A stretch of DNA of 64,000 nt from the NCBI GenBank assembly GCA_965208745.1, contig CBDBPN010000003.1, forward strand, positions 1 through 64,000. The letters are read 5' to 3'. The notes beneath the pieces are model-generated. The model did not search any database. It saw nothing but the letters and a program-made list of their open reading frames with translations, and was not told where the DNA came from. The position numbers and the translations under genes were made by a program. Source of the stretch: VXNE01 sp965208745. Its GTDB lineage: Bacteria > Pseudomonadota > Gammaproteobacteria > Pseudomonadales > Azotimanducaceae. This document shows, in pieces, positions 1 to 9,072 of this stretch. Positions within the stretch are counted from its first letter, which is position 1. Each line of letters begins with the position of its first letter.

Positions 1-1218
1 GAGCGGGTCGGCCTCGAGCAGTACCAGATCCGCGTCGCGCCCGGGAGCGATGGCGCCCCAGTCGGCGGTTCGGAGGAACTCGGCTGGCGCGGTCGTTCCG
101 GTCGCCAGGGCCTCGTACGGCGTGAGTCCGGCGGCGACCATGGCTTCGAGTTCGCGGTGGATCGAGAAGCCTGGCACGTTGAAGACCTGTGGCGAGTCCG
201 AACCGAGGAGGACGGGTACGCCAGCGTCGTGCAGGGCGACGATGAGCCGCTTGCGCAACGCCAGGTACTCGGCGCCGGTCTCCGGCGTGACCGCCAGTGC
301 GGCGCGCTGCACGCGGACGACGTAGTTCTCGCGCAGTTCCGCCGGCAGGTAGCGGAACTCCGGGCGCTCCGTCATGGCCCGCCACCCGTGCGCTCCGGTG
401 GTGTTTTCCGAGAGGGTCTCGGTGGGCACGACGGCGCCGCCGAGTGCCCGCGTGCGCTCGGCCACGGCCGGGATCCGGTCCGGATCGACAAACGGAGTGA
501 GCCACAGTCCGAAGGAAAACGTGCTGCCTTCCGGAACGTCGGTGTCCTCGCGCACGAGCGCGTCGAAGTACCCGTCGAGGTGGTCGACCGTCGTCTGGCC
601 CGCCTCGAGGCTTGGCCACAGCCCCACGGCCGCGGTGACGTGTCCGGCGAAGCCGATGCCGACCTCGCGTGCCGCGGCGACGAGCGCATCGAACTCCTCG
701 GCCGTCAACCCGGGGTGAATCTTCAGGAAGTCGTAGCCGTCGCGTTGCTGCGCCCGAACGCGCGCCGTCACCGCGTCCGGGCCTCCGGCCGTGCGCCCGC
801 CGAACGACGGTCCGGACGTGATGAGGCGTGGGCCGAGCACGCGATGCGCGAGGAGATCGTCACGCAGGACCAGGTGGTCCGGGTGGCCGAGCATGCCGCG
901 GGCGATGGTCACGCCGTTCGCCACCCACAGGAAGAGCACCTCGTCGCGATACTCCGGTTCGACGGGCACGTGCGCGTGCATCTCGGCGAGCCCGGGGATG
1001 AGAAAGCGGTCGGCGCCGTCGATGACAAGCGCCCCGTCGGAGATCTCCGCCGAGCCGCCGGCGCCGACGGCGACGATCCTGCCGTCGCGCACCGTCACGT
1101 CGCGATCCGTCAGGACGCCCGGTTCGAGCATCGAGATGACGTTGGCGCGGGTGATGACCGCCTCGTCGGCCATCGAGGCCGCGGCGAGGAGGGCGACGAG
1201 CAGGAAACGGACGTTCAT
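1..1218 (-). CDS. Secreted amidohydrolase (imidazolonepropionase-like), 3' end beyond window
   Basis: The frame is open from an ATG at 1218 to the window edge (406 codons), so the C-terminus is missing. The first 17 or so residues form a signal peptide (MNVRFLLVALLAAASMA), so the enzyme is probably periplasmic. The metal-dependent hydrolase pattern is visible: HxH in AEMHAHVPVEP around residue 80, a later GHVTAAVG histidine, and the active-site aspartate in LLGSDSPQVFN, followed by the family's closing APGRDADLVLLEADPL. This is the amidohydrolase/prolidase-imidazolonepropionase group; the substrate cannot be read from sequence. It lies 34 nt downstream of the DUF169 gene on the same strand and is probably co-transcribed with it. 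Confidence 0.88.
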   Translation of the reverse strand, partial: MNVRFLLVALLAAASMADEAVITRANVISMLEPGVLTDRDVTVRDGRIVAVGAGGSAEISDGALVIDGADRFLIPGLAEMHAHVPVEPEYRDEVLFLWVANGVTIARGMLGHPDHLVLRDDLLAHRVLGPRLITSGPSFGGRTAGGPDAVTARVRAQQRDGYDFLKIHPGLTAEEFDALVAAAREVGIGFAGHVTAAVGLWPSLEAGQTTVDHLDGYFDALVREDTDVPEGSTFSFGLWLTPFVDPDRIPAVAERTRALGGAVVPTETLSENTTGAHGWRAMTERPEFRYLPAELRENYVVRVQRAALAVTPETGAEYLALRKRLIVALHDAGVPVLLGSDSPQVFNVPGFSIHRELEAMVAAGLTPYEALATGTTAPAEFLRTADWGAIAPGRDADLVLLEADPL

Positions 1219-1252
1219 CCCTCGCACCGCCCGGAGTACCGCGCTCGGTGGT

Positions 1253-2065
1253 TCAGCGGTCGCCGTAGCTGACGCCCATCCCGGCCCGGGCATCGTTGTT
1301 CACGCCGTAGGGCGCGATGGGGTAACGCAACCCGTTGCGCGACAGCCGGTCCAGCCCCGCGATGACCCCCGGCAGGAAATGCGGCGGCAGCGCCATCAGG
1401 AGTTCGTCCTCCATGACGCCCCCGTAGCGCCGCTCGGCGAAGCAGGGGATCGACAGGCTCGGCTCACCGGTCTTCAAGGCGCGCCCCCAGGAGTCGGCGC
1501 AGGCGGACTCGCCGACGCAGCCCCACTCGAGCTTCCGGTAGCCCGTCCACTGCAGGCCGTTGATGAACAGGATCATCTGCGCCGGCGTCGCGTAGATCAT
1601 GGCGATGTCCGGCGGGTCGAGCCGGCCGCTCGCGAGTGGACTCACGGCCATGGCCTCGTACTGTCCGAACGGGACCACGTCCATCGAGTGCTGGTGCGCG
1701 GAAGCGTCCTCGAGAGTCTCGTACCACACTCCCGCCATGCGGTCGCCGGACAGCCAGTCGTCGTTGCGCGGGTGCAGCCCGATCACGGTGGAGCACTGCG
1801 CGCCGACCAGGTCGTCCGCGGTAATGCCGACGGTCCAGCCGTTGCGGCACGCCTGGCCGACGATCTGGTCGGTGGTGTGGATGCTCCCGGGCCGGCGGAT
1901 CCGTGGCACGGCTGCCATCTCGGCCACGGTCTCGAAGAGCTTCATGCCGATGGGCGTGGTCCGAAGCCGCAGCAGGCGGTTGAGGTCGGCGACCAGTCCG
2001 GGCCAGTCCAGGGCCTCCAGGTCGGTGGAGATGACCTCGGCGCCCGGACGGGATTCCTCTGCCAT
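1253..2065 (-). CDS. DUF169 family protein
   Basis: This 270-residue soluble protein has no signal peptide or membrane segment. It resembles the DUF169 family (COG2043), in which a short N-terminal helix region (LDWPGLVADLNRLLRLRTTP) is followed by a conserved cysteine-containing core with PIGMKLF, a QACRNGW segment and an EWGCVGESACADSWG segment. The biochemical function of the family is unknown to me. Its ATG lies 4 nt after the stop of the enoyl-CoA hydratase gene, indicating an operon, with the secreted amidohydrolase following. Family assignment is from pattern recognition, so moderate-to-good confidence. Confidence 0.78.
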   Translation of the reverse strand: MAEESRPGAEVISTDLEALDWPGLVADLNRLLRLRTTPIGMKLFETVAEMAAVPRIRRPGSIHTTDQIVGQACRNGWTVGITADDLVGAQCSTVIGLHPRNDDWLSGDRMAGVWYETLEDASAHQHSMDVVPFGQYEAMAVSPLASGRLDPPDIAMIYATPAQMILFINGLQWTGYRKLEWGCVGESACADSWGRALKTGEPSLSIPCFAERRYGGVMEDELLMALPPHFLPGVIAGLDRLSRNGLRYPIAPYGVNNDARAGMGVSYGDR

Positions 2066-2069
2066 GACG

Positions 2070-2906
2070 TCAACCCACCTTTACGCGTTCGAACTTCGGC
2101 GGGCGCTTCTCCATGAAAGAGCGGACCCCCTCCCGGAAGTCCGGCCGCACGAGGCTCTCTTCCATCAGCCGGTTGGTCTCCTCCATGGCGGGGCCGATCG
2201 GCATGTCGACGTGCTTGTAGACCTGCTGCTTCATGATCATGAGCGACAGCGGCGCCGCGGTGGCGGCAAGCTGACGGATGTACTCCTTGGCGTCGTCCAC
2301 GGACTCGCCGGTCTCGCAGAGACGGTCGCCGAGGCCCATCGCCACGGCCTCTTCCCCGCCGATGCGGCGCGCGGTCCAGAGGATGTCCAGCGCCTTCGCG
2401 GGACCGAGCAGCCGCGGTAGGGTCCAGCTCATGCCGTGCTCCGCGACCAGGCCGCGGGCGGAGAACGCGGTGGTGAACTTGGCGGTCTTCTCGACGAAGC
2501 GCAGGTCGGAGAGCAGGGCATAACTCATGCCGAGACCGGCGGCGGCGCCGTTGACGGCCGCGATCAGCGGCTTGCGCAAGCCGAGCAGGTGGTCGTAGAT
2601 GTGCGCGAAGTTGTCGCCCATGTCCGGGTTGCCGGGGTTGGCGGCCAGATGGGAGAGGTCTTCGGCCTCGCGTTCCCCGCCGCTGGCGGACAGGGTGTTG
2701 AGCGCGTTCATGTCCACGCCCGCGCAGAAGCCGCGGCCGGCGCCCGTCAGCACGATGCCCACGACGCGCTCGTCGCGCTCGGCCTCGGCGAGCGCGTGCC
2801 GGATCTCGGCGAGCATGAGGTTCGTGAAGGCGTTCAGGCTGGCGGGCCGGTTCATCGTGACGACGGCGACCGGTTCTTCCACCTCGTAAAGGATCTCCTG
2901 GTACAT
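2070..2906 (-). CDS. Enoyl-CoA hydratase/isomerase (crotonase) family
   Basis: A crotonase-fold protein of about 278 residues. The oxyanion-hole segments are clear: NRPASLNAFT near the start, GAGRGFCAGVDMNAL and NGAAAGLGMSYAL. A glutamate in the EHGMSWTLPRLLG segment sits where the catalytic acid usually lies. I chose the ATG at 2906 (MYQEILYEVEE) because GGGAG lies 6 nt upstream; the open frame extends to an ATG at 2927, which would add seven atypical residues. It is divergent from an acyl-CoA dehydrogenase gene 62 bp away and heads an operon with DUF169 and an amidohydrolase. Together with the dehydrogenase it suggests CoA-thioester beta-oxidation of an unidentified acid. Confidence 0.88.
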   Translation of the reverse strand: MYQEILYEVEEPVAVVTMNRPASLNAFTNLMLAEIRHALAEAERDERVVGIVLTGAGRGFCAGVDMNALNTLSASGGEREAEDLSHLAANPGNPDMGDNFAHIYDHLLGLRKPLIAAVNGAAAGLGMSYALLSDLRFVEKTAKFTTAFSARGLVAEHGMSWTLPRLLGPAKALDILWTARRIGGEEAVAMGLGDRLCETGESVDDAKEYIRQLAATAAPLSLMIMKQQVYKHVDMPIGPAMEETNRLMEESLVRPDFREGVRSFMEKRPPKFERVKVG

Positions 2907-2968
2907 GCACATCTCCCATCCGTACACCGTGAAGGTACTATATGGTCGCCTTCCGAAGGACCGACGCC

Positions 2969-4114
2969 ATGCCCATGATTCTCAATGAAGAGCAGAACAT
3001 GCTCAAGGACACCGCGCGCGAGTTCTGCGCCGAGAACGCGCCGATCGCGCAGTTGCGCAGGCTGCGCGACGAGGACAGTCCGGACGGTTTCGATCGGGAG
3101 ACGTGGTCGTCCATGGCCGAACTCGGCTGGCCGGGCATCCCCTTCCCCGAGGAGCACGGTGGACTGGCCTTCGGCTACAAGGGCCTGGGCGTCGTGACCG
3201 AGGAAACGGGGCGCAACCTGACCGCGAGCCCGCTCTTCGCGAGCGTCTGGGTAGCCGGCACGGCGGTGAACCTGGGCGGCAGCGACGCGATGAGAGCCGC
3301 GGTCCTGCCCAAGGTCGCTTCCGGGGAACTGCTGCTGGCGCTGGCCCTCGAGGAATCCCATCGCCACGACCCCTACGGCGTGGCGACCACGGCGACGCCA
3401 TCGGGGGACGGCTACGTCCTGTCCGGCTCCAAGACCTTCGTGCTCGACGGCAACGTGGCGGACACGCTGCTGGTCGCCGCCCGGACGTCGGGGGAGCCTG
3501 GCGACCGCGACGGCATCACCCTGTTCCTCGTCGACGCCGGGGCGCCGGGCGTCGAGATCACCCGCACCCGCATGACCGACAGCCGCAATGCCGCGAACAT
3601 CGCGTTCAACGACGTCGCCGCGGGGTCCGACACTGTCGTCGGCGAGGTGGACGGGGGCGCCGACGTGCTCGACCCGACCCTCGACATCGCGCGCATCGGC
3701 ATCTCTGCGGAGATGCTCGGCTCGGCGCTCGAGTGTTTCGACCGCACCGTGCAGTACCTGAAGGAGCGTGAGCAGTTCGGGGTCCCCATCGGCTCCTTCC
3801 AGGCGCTCAAGCACCGCGCGGCGAACATGTTCTGCGAACTCGAACTCTCGAAGTCCGTCGTCCTCGAGGCCCTCACGGCCCTCGACGAGGAGCGAGACGG
3901 CGCCGAGGTCGCGAAGCTCGCGAGCCTCGCCAAGGCGAAGGTGGGAGAGACGTTCCACACCGTGTCCCGCGAGGGGATCCAGATGCACGGCGGCATCGGC
4001 ATGACCGACGAGTTCGACATCGGCTTCTACATCAAGCGTCAGGCCGTGACGGAGCAGACCTTCGGCGACGTGAACTTCCACCGGAACCGGTACGGGGAAC
4101 TCGAGGGGTACTGA
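2969..4114 (+). CDS. Acyl-CoA dehydrogenase family protein
   Basis: A 381-residue flavoprotein of the acyl-CoA dehydrogenase family, which oxidises acyl-CoA thioesters at C2-C3 using FAD and passes electrons to ETF. The N-terminal helical domain (LNEEQNMLKDTAREF), the middle beta domain with LALEESHRHDP and SGSKTFVLDGNVADT, and the C-terminal domain with REQFGVPIGSFQALKH and REGIQMHGGIGMTDEFD are all present in the usual order and length. The ATG at 2969 is preceded by GAAGGA with 8-nt spacing; an in-frame ATG at 2942 lacks such a site. It is divergent from the enoyl-CoA hydratase operon, so the two promoters probably share the 62-bp gap. Substrate chain length is not predictable. Confidence 0.9.
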   Translation: MPMILNEEQNMLKDTAREFCAENAPIAQLRRLRDEDSPDGFDRETWSSMAELGWPGIPFPEEHGGLAFGYKGLGVVTEETGRNLTASPLFASVWVAGTAVNLGGSDAMRAAVLPKVASGELLLALALEESHRHDPYGVATTATPSGDGYVLSGSKTFVLDGNVADTLLVAARTSGEPGDRDGITLFLVDAGAPGVEITRTRMTDSRNAANIAFNDVAAGSDTVVGEVDGGADVLDPTLDIARIGISAEMLGSALECFDRTVQYLKEREQFGVPIGSFQALKHRAANMFCELELSKSVVLEALTALDEERDGAEVAKLASLAKAKVGETFHTVSREGIQMHGGIGMTDEFDIGFYIKRQAVTEQTFGDVNFHRNRYGELEGY

Positions 4115-4157
4115 CCGCGCGGCGGAGGCGCCACATCCGGGACCGGGGGGAGACGGC

Positions 4158-6767
4158 ATGAGACTGTTCGACGTTCGGAATCTCGGCAACGTGCTGGCAT
4201 GCGCCGCGCTCGCCATCGCAGCCGGTTGCGGTACGGAACCCGGCCCGGCGCCACCGGCGGCGCTCGCGGAGGCTTCCTCGGACGGTTTTCCGGCGCGGTT
4301 GCGCAACGAAGTCGAAGGCCTGAAGCGTGCGACAGGCGAGGCGCCCACCGACGCCGCGTCCCTCGCGTCCCGGGCGCGCGTGTTGGCGGACTGGGTGGAC
4401 GCGCACGCGCTGGCGGGCCGCCCCGGCTCGCCCTTCGCGCCGGACGTGCGGCGCTACGCGACCGTTCCACCGACCGGCGAGGCGGCAATAGCGGCCGGTG
4501 CCCGCGTGGATGCCCTCGTGCGCGAGTACCGGTTGCGCGACGAGGAACCGGAAGCGCTCGGCAGCCTGGCCGCGGACACCGGGCCCTTCGAGGCGGGGAG
4601 CCTCGCCACCATCACCCAGACGTGGACGGCGGGCAGCCGCGGCATAGCCCCGGGTGGCGGCATCTGGGTCGCGCGCCACTTCAACACCGTGTATGGGGCG
4701 TTCCAGACGCACGACCCGGCCGACGAGGACTACGTCACCGTCGCGACCAGCGATGCGGACGCGGTCTTCGAGGCGGAGACCATCATGGCGAGAGGCCCCC
4801 ACGGGGGCTTCCGCGCGCCGGAGCCGGCGGTCGCCTTCCGCGTGACCGGGGGCGCGGTCGATCCGGGCGAGACCGTAACGGTGACCTACGGCGACACCTC
4901 CGGCGGCGGCCCGGGGCTTCGCGTCACCACCGTCTCCGGAGAGCACGTGCCGATGCCCCTGTACGTGGACATCGACGGCTCCGGGGACTGGTTCATGCTG
5001 CCGCTGCAGCCCTTCGAGATCGTGGGAGCGAAAGCGACCGGGGTACACGGATTCGCCCCGAGCGTCGTGGCGGTCGGGGAACCGTTCGAGGTTTCCGTGC
5101 GGGCCGAGGACGACTGGTACAACCGCGCGACGGGGGACATCCCGGGCTTCGAGGTGTGGGTCGACGGCGCGGTCGCCGCGACCACCGCGGCGGGGACCGA
5201 AGCGATCCAGACGGTGGAACTCACCATCGACGAGGTCGGCTGGCACTGGATCGACCTCCGTTCGATGGACGGGGCCCTCGTGGGTGAGGCCAATCCGGTC
5301 CTCGTCGAGGAAGCGCCCGAGCGGCGGATCTACTGGGGTGACACGCATGGCCACTCGGGCTACGCGGAAGGCATCGGCACGGTCGACTACTTCATGCGCT
5401 TCGCCCGCGACGATGCGCGGCTCGACTACGTCACCCACTCGGAACACGACACCGCCCTCGACGAAGCCGAGTGGCGCCTGATGCGGGACACCGTCTCGCA
5501 ATACGACGCGCCCGGCAGGTTCATCCCGTACCTGGGCTACGAATGGACCGTGCGCGCCTGGACCGGGGGCGGACACCACAACGTGCTCTTCCGCACGACG
5601 GAAGGGCGGGAGCGCGTGTCTGCCCTCGAGTACCCAACGCTCTCGAGCCTCTACCAGGGGCTCCGGGAGAAGCATGACCCGGCGGACGTCGTCGTCATCC
5701 CCCATGCGCACAATCCCGGCGACGCGCGCAACTCGGACCCGATCCTCGAGCCGCTGATCGAGGTGATGTCGATGCACGGGACGTTCGAGTGGTTCATCCG
5801 GAACTACCTCGGCAACGGTCACCAGGTCGGCTTCGTGGCGGCCTCCGACGATCACCTGTCGCATCCGGGTTACGCCGCCCCGAGCCGCAACTCCCTCGCG
5901 CAGCGCGGGGGGCTCGGGGCTGTCCTCGCGCCCGAGCGCACGCGCGACGCGATCTTCGACGGCATGAGGGCGCGCCGAACCTATGCCACCACGGGCGACC
6001 GCATCATCCTGGACGTCAGCCTCAACGGGGCCGGCATGGGGGAACGCACCGACTTCGCGACGGAGCGGACCGTGCGAGGCCGCGTGATCGGCACGGCGGC
6101 GATCGACACCGTCACGGTCTTCAAGAACGACGCGCCGATCTGGTCCAGGGATCACCTGACGGCGACGGGCGCGGCGGCGGAGAGTTCGACCGCGCTGCAT
6201 GTGTCGTTCCATTCGGACGCCACGCCGCTCCACTGGGGCGACCCGCCGCGGGGCTGGCGGCACTGGCAGGGCACTCTGACGCTGCTTGGCGGGACAGTCG
6301 TCGACGCCCGCCTCACCGACGAGGTCAACCCGAACTGGCAGTACCTCGAGCAAGACGGCGACGAGGTGCGTTTCCGCACCATCACCCGCGGCGACGCCAG
6401 CACCATCGTGTTGACCGTGTCGGACCTCTCCGACGAGGCGATGGTCGACATCCGCCTTGACGAGACCCGGGAGACCGGCTCGGCGCCGCCGATCTACCGG
6501 CCGCCGGTGACCATTGCGGCGACCGGCGTGCAACTGCCGGTCGCGCAGACGGTGGCCGGAGCGGTCCGCGCCACGATGCCGATCCCGGACTACGACGACT
6601 ACGTCGAGCTGCGTCGCGTCGGCGCGGGTGCCCGGGACGTCGCGTTCGAGTTCACGGACACGTCGGCGCCGCGGCAGGGCGACTATTATTACGTGCGGGT
6701 GCTGCAGGCGAACGACGCGGGGGCGTGGTCGAGTCCCATATGGGTCGGCGGATACCCACCCCGGTGA
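4158..6767 (+). CDS. DUF3604 lipoprotein, long form (869 aa)
   Basis: The N-terminus is a lipoprotein-like signal ending at a cysteine (LAIAAGCG, residues about 18-24), so the protein is probably attached to the outer membrane or periplasmic face. Residues about 30-385 form beta-rich N-terminal domains; the DUF3604 domain begins near residue 390 with a PHP-like metal motif (IYWGDTHGHSGYAEG), followed by THSEHD near 425, IPHAHNPGD near 514 and AASDDHLSHPG near 562. These histidine/aspartate clusters resemble the metal centre of PHP-type phosphoesterases, but the reaction of DUF3604 proteins is not known to me. It ends with GDYYYVRVLQ and PIWVGGY, a signature shared with the copy at 10.9-13.5 kb. 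A second, shorter DUF3604 gene follows after 7 nt. Confidence 0.9.
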   Translation: MRLFDVRNLGNVLACAALAIAAGCGTEPGPAPPAALAEASSDGFPARLRNEVEGLKRATGEAPTDAASLASRARVLADWVDAHALAGRPGSPFAPDVRRYATVPPTGEAAIAAGARVDALVREYRLRDEEPEALGSLAADTGPFEAGSLATITQTWTAGSRGIAPGGGIWVARHFNTVYGAFQTHDPADEDYVTVATSDADAVFEAETIMARGPHGGFRAPEPAVAFRVTGGAVDPGETVTVTYGDTSGGGPGLRVTTVSGEHVPMPLYVDIDGSGDWFMLPLQPFEIVGAKATGVHGFAPSVVAVGEPFEVSVRAEDDWYNRATGDIPGFEVWVDGAVAATTAAGTEAIQTVELTIDEVGWHWIDLRSMDGALVGEANPVLVEEAPERRIYWGDTHGHSGYAEGIGTVDYFMRFARDDARLDYVTHSEHDTALDEAEWRLMRDTVSQYDAPGRFIPYLGYEWTVRAWTGGGHHNVLFRTTEGRERVSALEYPTLSSLYQGLREKHDPADVVVIPHAHNPGDARNSDPILEPLIEVMSMHGTFEWFIRNYLGNGHQVGFVAASDDHLSHPGYAAPSRNSLAQRGGLGAVLAPERTRDAIFDGMRARRTYATTGDRIILDVSLNGAGMGERTDFATERTVRGRVIGTAAIDTVTVFKNDAPIWSRDHLTATGAAAESSTALHVSFHSDATPLHWGDPPRGWRHWQGTLTLLGGTVVDARLTDEVNPNWQYLEQDGDEVRFRTITRGDASTIVLTVSDLSDEAMVDIRLDETRETGSAPPIYRPPVTIAATGVQLPVAQTVAGAVRATMPIPDYDDYVELRRVGAGARDVAFEFTDTSAPRQGDYYYVRVLQANDAGAWSSPIWVGGYPPR

Positions 6768-6774
6768 AGGAGCG

Positions 6775-8571
6775 ATGAGGAACCCCGCCACAGGGTGGCT
6801 GGTTACGGGCGCACTCACCGCAACGATGACGGCCGGAGCCGCGGAGCACGTCTATTTCGGGGACCTGCACCTGCACACGCGCTACTCGAACGACGCCTGG
6901 ACCGGCGGGGAGACGCGCACCCCCGACGACTCGTACCGCTTCGCCAAGGGCGAACCCCTCGAGCACGTCGGGGGGACGGAGATCCAGCTCAACACGCCCC
7001 TCGACTTCCTCGGGGTGAGCGACCATGCCGAGATGCTGGGCGCCTTTCATTCCCTGGCGGAGCCAAGCCATCCGGATGCGGATTCCGCGATCGCCCGGCA
7101 GGCGGCGTCCGCGGAGCCGGACATGCTTCGGCAGGCGTTGATGGACTGGGCCCGGTCCATGCGCCACATCGACCCGAATCCCGTGCTCTTCAACCGGGCG
7201 CAGGAGGCCGACGTGTGGGGCGGGATCGTCGCGGCGGCGGACCGCCACTACGCGCCCGGGGAGTTCACAACCTTTGCGGCCTTTGAATGGACCTCGTCGA
7301 TGCCGGACTTCGGCAACCTGCACCGGGTCGTGGTGTTCGAGGGCACGGACGATCTGCCGCATCCCTATTCGCGCGTCGACTCGATCCACCCGGAGGACCT
7401 CTGGTCGTATCTCGAGGCGCAACGCATGCGTGGCGTCGACGCCATCGCGATCCCGCACAACTCGAACGTCTCGAACGGCCACATGTTCGCGCTGACCGAT
7501 TCCTTCGGCGAGCCGCTGAACGCGCACTACGCGGCGCGGCGGATCCGGAACGAGCCGATGCTCGAGGTCACGCAGCACAAGGGGACGTCCGAAACGCATC
7601 CCGCGCTGTCGCCGAACGACGAGTTCGCCGGCTTCGAGCTCTACACGCGCCTGCTCAGTTCCCTGGCCGGGGAGCGCTACAGCGAGCCGCGGGGGAGCTA
7701 CGTCCGGGAGGCGTACCTCAACGGCATCGCGCTGCAGGCGAGGTCCGGCTTCAATCCCTTTCGCTTCGGGCTGTCCGGGGGCTCCGACTACCACTCGGGT
7801 GTCTCCGCCATCGAGGAGGACAACCTGAGCGCGGCGAGCGGGCCGTTCCGCGACGGCACTCCGGAGCAGCGGATGGCCCGTCCGGCCTCCGGGATGGTCA
7901 CGGGCGCCTCCGGCCTGACCGCGGCCTGGGCGGACGAGAACACCAGGGAGGCCATCTTCGCGGCATTCCGCCGCAGGGAGACCTACGGGACGACGGGAAC
8001 GCGGATCAAGGTACGGTTCTTCGGCGGCTGGGACTTCGAGCCGTCTCTCGTCGAGGCGGAAGACCGCACGGCGAGGGCGTACGCCGGCGGCGTCCCGATG
8101 GGGGGCGTGCTCCGGGGCGACACCTCGGGCGACGGCGACCCGTCGGGTGCCCCGACGTTGGCGGTCTGGGCGGCGAAGGACGCCCGCGGCGGCAACCTCG
8201 ACCGGCTCCAGATCGTCAAGGGTAGCCTGCGCGAAGGCGTGGCCGAAGAGCGCATCTTCGACGTGGCGCTCGGCGGCGAGCACTGGCGCACGGCGGAGGG
8301 CGTCCGTCCGGTCGGGAACACCGTGGACCTCGCCACGGCGACGTACGACAACACGATCGGAGCGGCCACGCTGGCCGCGGTCTGGGAAGACCCGGAGTTC
8401 GACCCGGCGTCGCCGGCCTTCTACTACGTGCGGGCGGTGGAGATCCCGACCCCACGGTGGACGTTGTATGACTCCGTCGCGACGGGGATACCGCTTCCCG
8501 AGGGGGTTCCGGCGACCTTGCGGGAGCGCGCGTTCACGTCGCCCATCTGGTACCTGCCGACGCAGCGATAG
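6775..8571 (+). CDS. DUF3604 protein, short form (598 aa), secreted
   Basis: The ATG at 6775 follows GAAGGAG with 3-nt spacing and lies 7 nt after the stop of the long-form gene, so the two are co-translated. A signal peptide (residues about 1-22, ending GAAEH) is followed directly by the metal motif VYFGDLHLHTRYSND near residue 27. Later motifs are GVSDHAEMLG near 82, IPHNSNVSNGH near 226 and SGGSDYHSGVS near 336. It lacks the large N-terminal domain of the neighbouring copy. The C-terminus (FYYVRAVEIPTPRW, then SPIWYLP) matches the copy at 48-49.9 kb, defining a second subfamily in this window. Predicted periplasmic, metal-dependent; function unknown. Confidence 0.9.
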   Translation: MRNPATGWLVTGALTATMTAGAAEHVYFGDLHLHTRYSNDAWTGGETRTPDDSYRFAKGEPLEHVGGTEIQLNTPLDFLGVSDHAEMLGAFHSLAEPSHPDADSAIARQAASAEPDMLRQALMDWARSMRHIDPNPVLFNRAQEADVWGGIVAAADRHYAPGEFTTFAAFEWTSSMPDFGNLHRVVVFEGTDDLPHPYSRVDSIHPEDLWSYLEAQRMRGVDAIAIPHNSNVSNGHMFALTDSFGEPLNAHYAARRIRNEPMLEVTQHKGTSETHPALSPNDEFAGFELYTRLLSSLAGERYSEPRGSYVREAYLNGIALQARSGFNPFRFGLSGGSDYHSGVSAIEEDNLSAASGPFRDGTPEQRMARPASGMVTGASGLTAAWADENTREAIFAAFRRRETYGTTGTRIKVRFFGGWDFEPSLVEAEDRTARAYAGGVPMGGVLRGDTSGDGDPSGAPTLAVWAAKDARGGNLDRLQIVKGSLREGVAEERIFDVALGGEHWRTAEGVRPVGNTVDLATATYDNTIGAATLAAVWEDPEFDPASPAFYYVRAVEIPTPRWTLYDSVATGIPLPEGVPATLRERAFTSPIWYLPTQR

Positions 8572-8638
8572 CCCACTCCGTGGGTGGACGATATCCCACG
8601 CTAGCCGAGGCTGTTATCCTATATCCGCCACTGCGGCA

Positions 8639-8652
8639 GCACCTTAAGGTGC
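8639..8652. repeat. Perfect 14-bp palindrome in intergenic spacer
   Basis: The 117-bp gap between the short-form DUF3604 gene and the next small gene contains GCACCTTAAGGTGC, a perfect palindrome with no loop. It lacks a T-tract, so it is not a typical intrinsic terminator. It sits about 37 bp upstream of the ATG at 8689 and could be an operator for that gene. I see no strong promoter boxes around it. Confidence 0.35.
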
Positions 8653-8688
8653 GGAGTTCCCGAAGGAGTTCGCGCAGGCGAAGACAGC

Positions 8689-9060
8689 ATGACGGATAGC
8701 GTGGAACCAGGGCACATGGAGCGGGGTTCCGGACCCGCCACCCGCCGCAACGGCATCAGCAGCGAGATGGTGGCGATCCTGACCATGGGTGTCGCGATAT
8801 TGGGCGTGTCCCTCGCGAGCTGGACGACGCTGCACGCGGAGATCGCGGATTTGCGGCTGGAAATGCGCGCGGGCGACGATCGGCTGAGGGCGGACCTGCA
8901 ACGCCAGATGGACCAGCTCCGGTCCGACATCGGCGCGGTGGATCAAAGCGTCCGCAGGCTGGACGACCGCATGCGGGCGGTAGAGACGCGACTCGCGGTG
9001 GTCGAGGCGCACACCGGGGCCGCCGCCATCGCTTCGACAGGCGAGGGCGGGGAGGTCTGA
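8689..9060 (+). CDS. Small membrane-anchored coiled-coil protein
   Basis: A 123-residue protein with a single hydrophobic segment at about residues 27-45 (VAILTMGVAILGVSLASW), followed by a charged, heptad-like helix from about 50 to 110 (LRLEMRAGDDRLRADLQRQ and repeats of similar spacing). This architecture is seen in many small proteobacterial membrane proteins that oligomerise through the helix; I do not assign a function. It converges on the HupE/UreJ-like gene with a 12-bp gap and lies between DUF3604 genes. Third-position GC bias is like that of its neighbours, supporting that it is translated. Confidence 0.68.
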   Translation: MTDSVEPGHMERGSGPATRRNGISSEMVAILTMGVAILGVSLASWTTLHAEIADLRLEMRAGDDRLRADLQRQMDQLRSDIGAVDQSVRRLDDRMRAVETRLAVVEAHTGAAAIASTGEGGEV

Positions 9061-9072
9061 CCGGCCGGGCCG

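Noticed and set aside
4032..6818. A 928-codon open frame on the strand opposite the first DUF3604 gene
   Set aside because: It is rich in Arg, Val and Asp without any recognisable motif and exists because the GC-rich coding strand rarely gives stops in this antisense frame; the plus-strand gene has clear domains.
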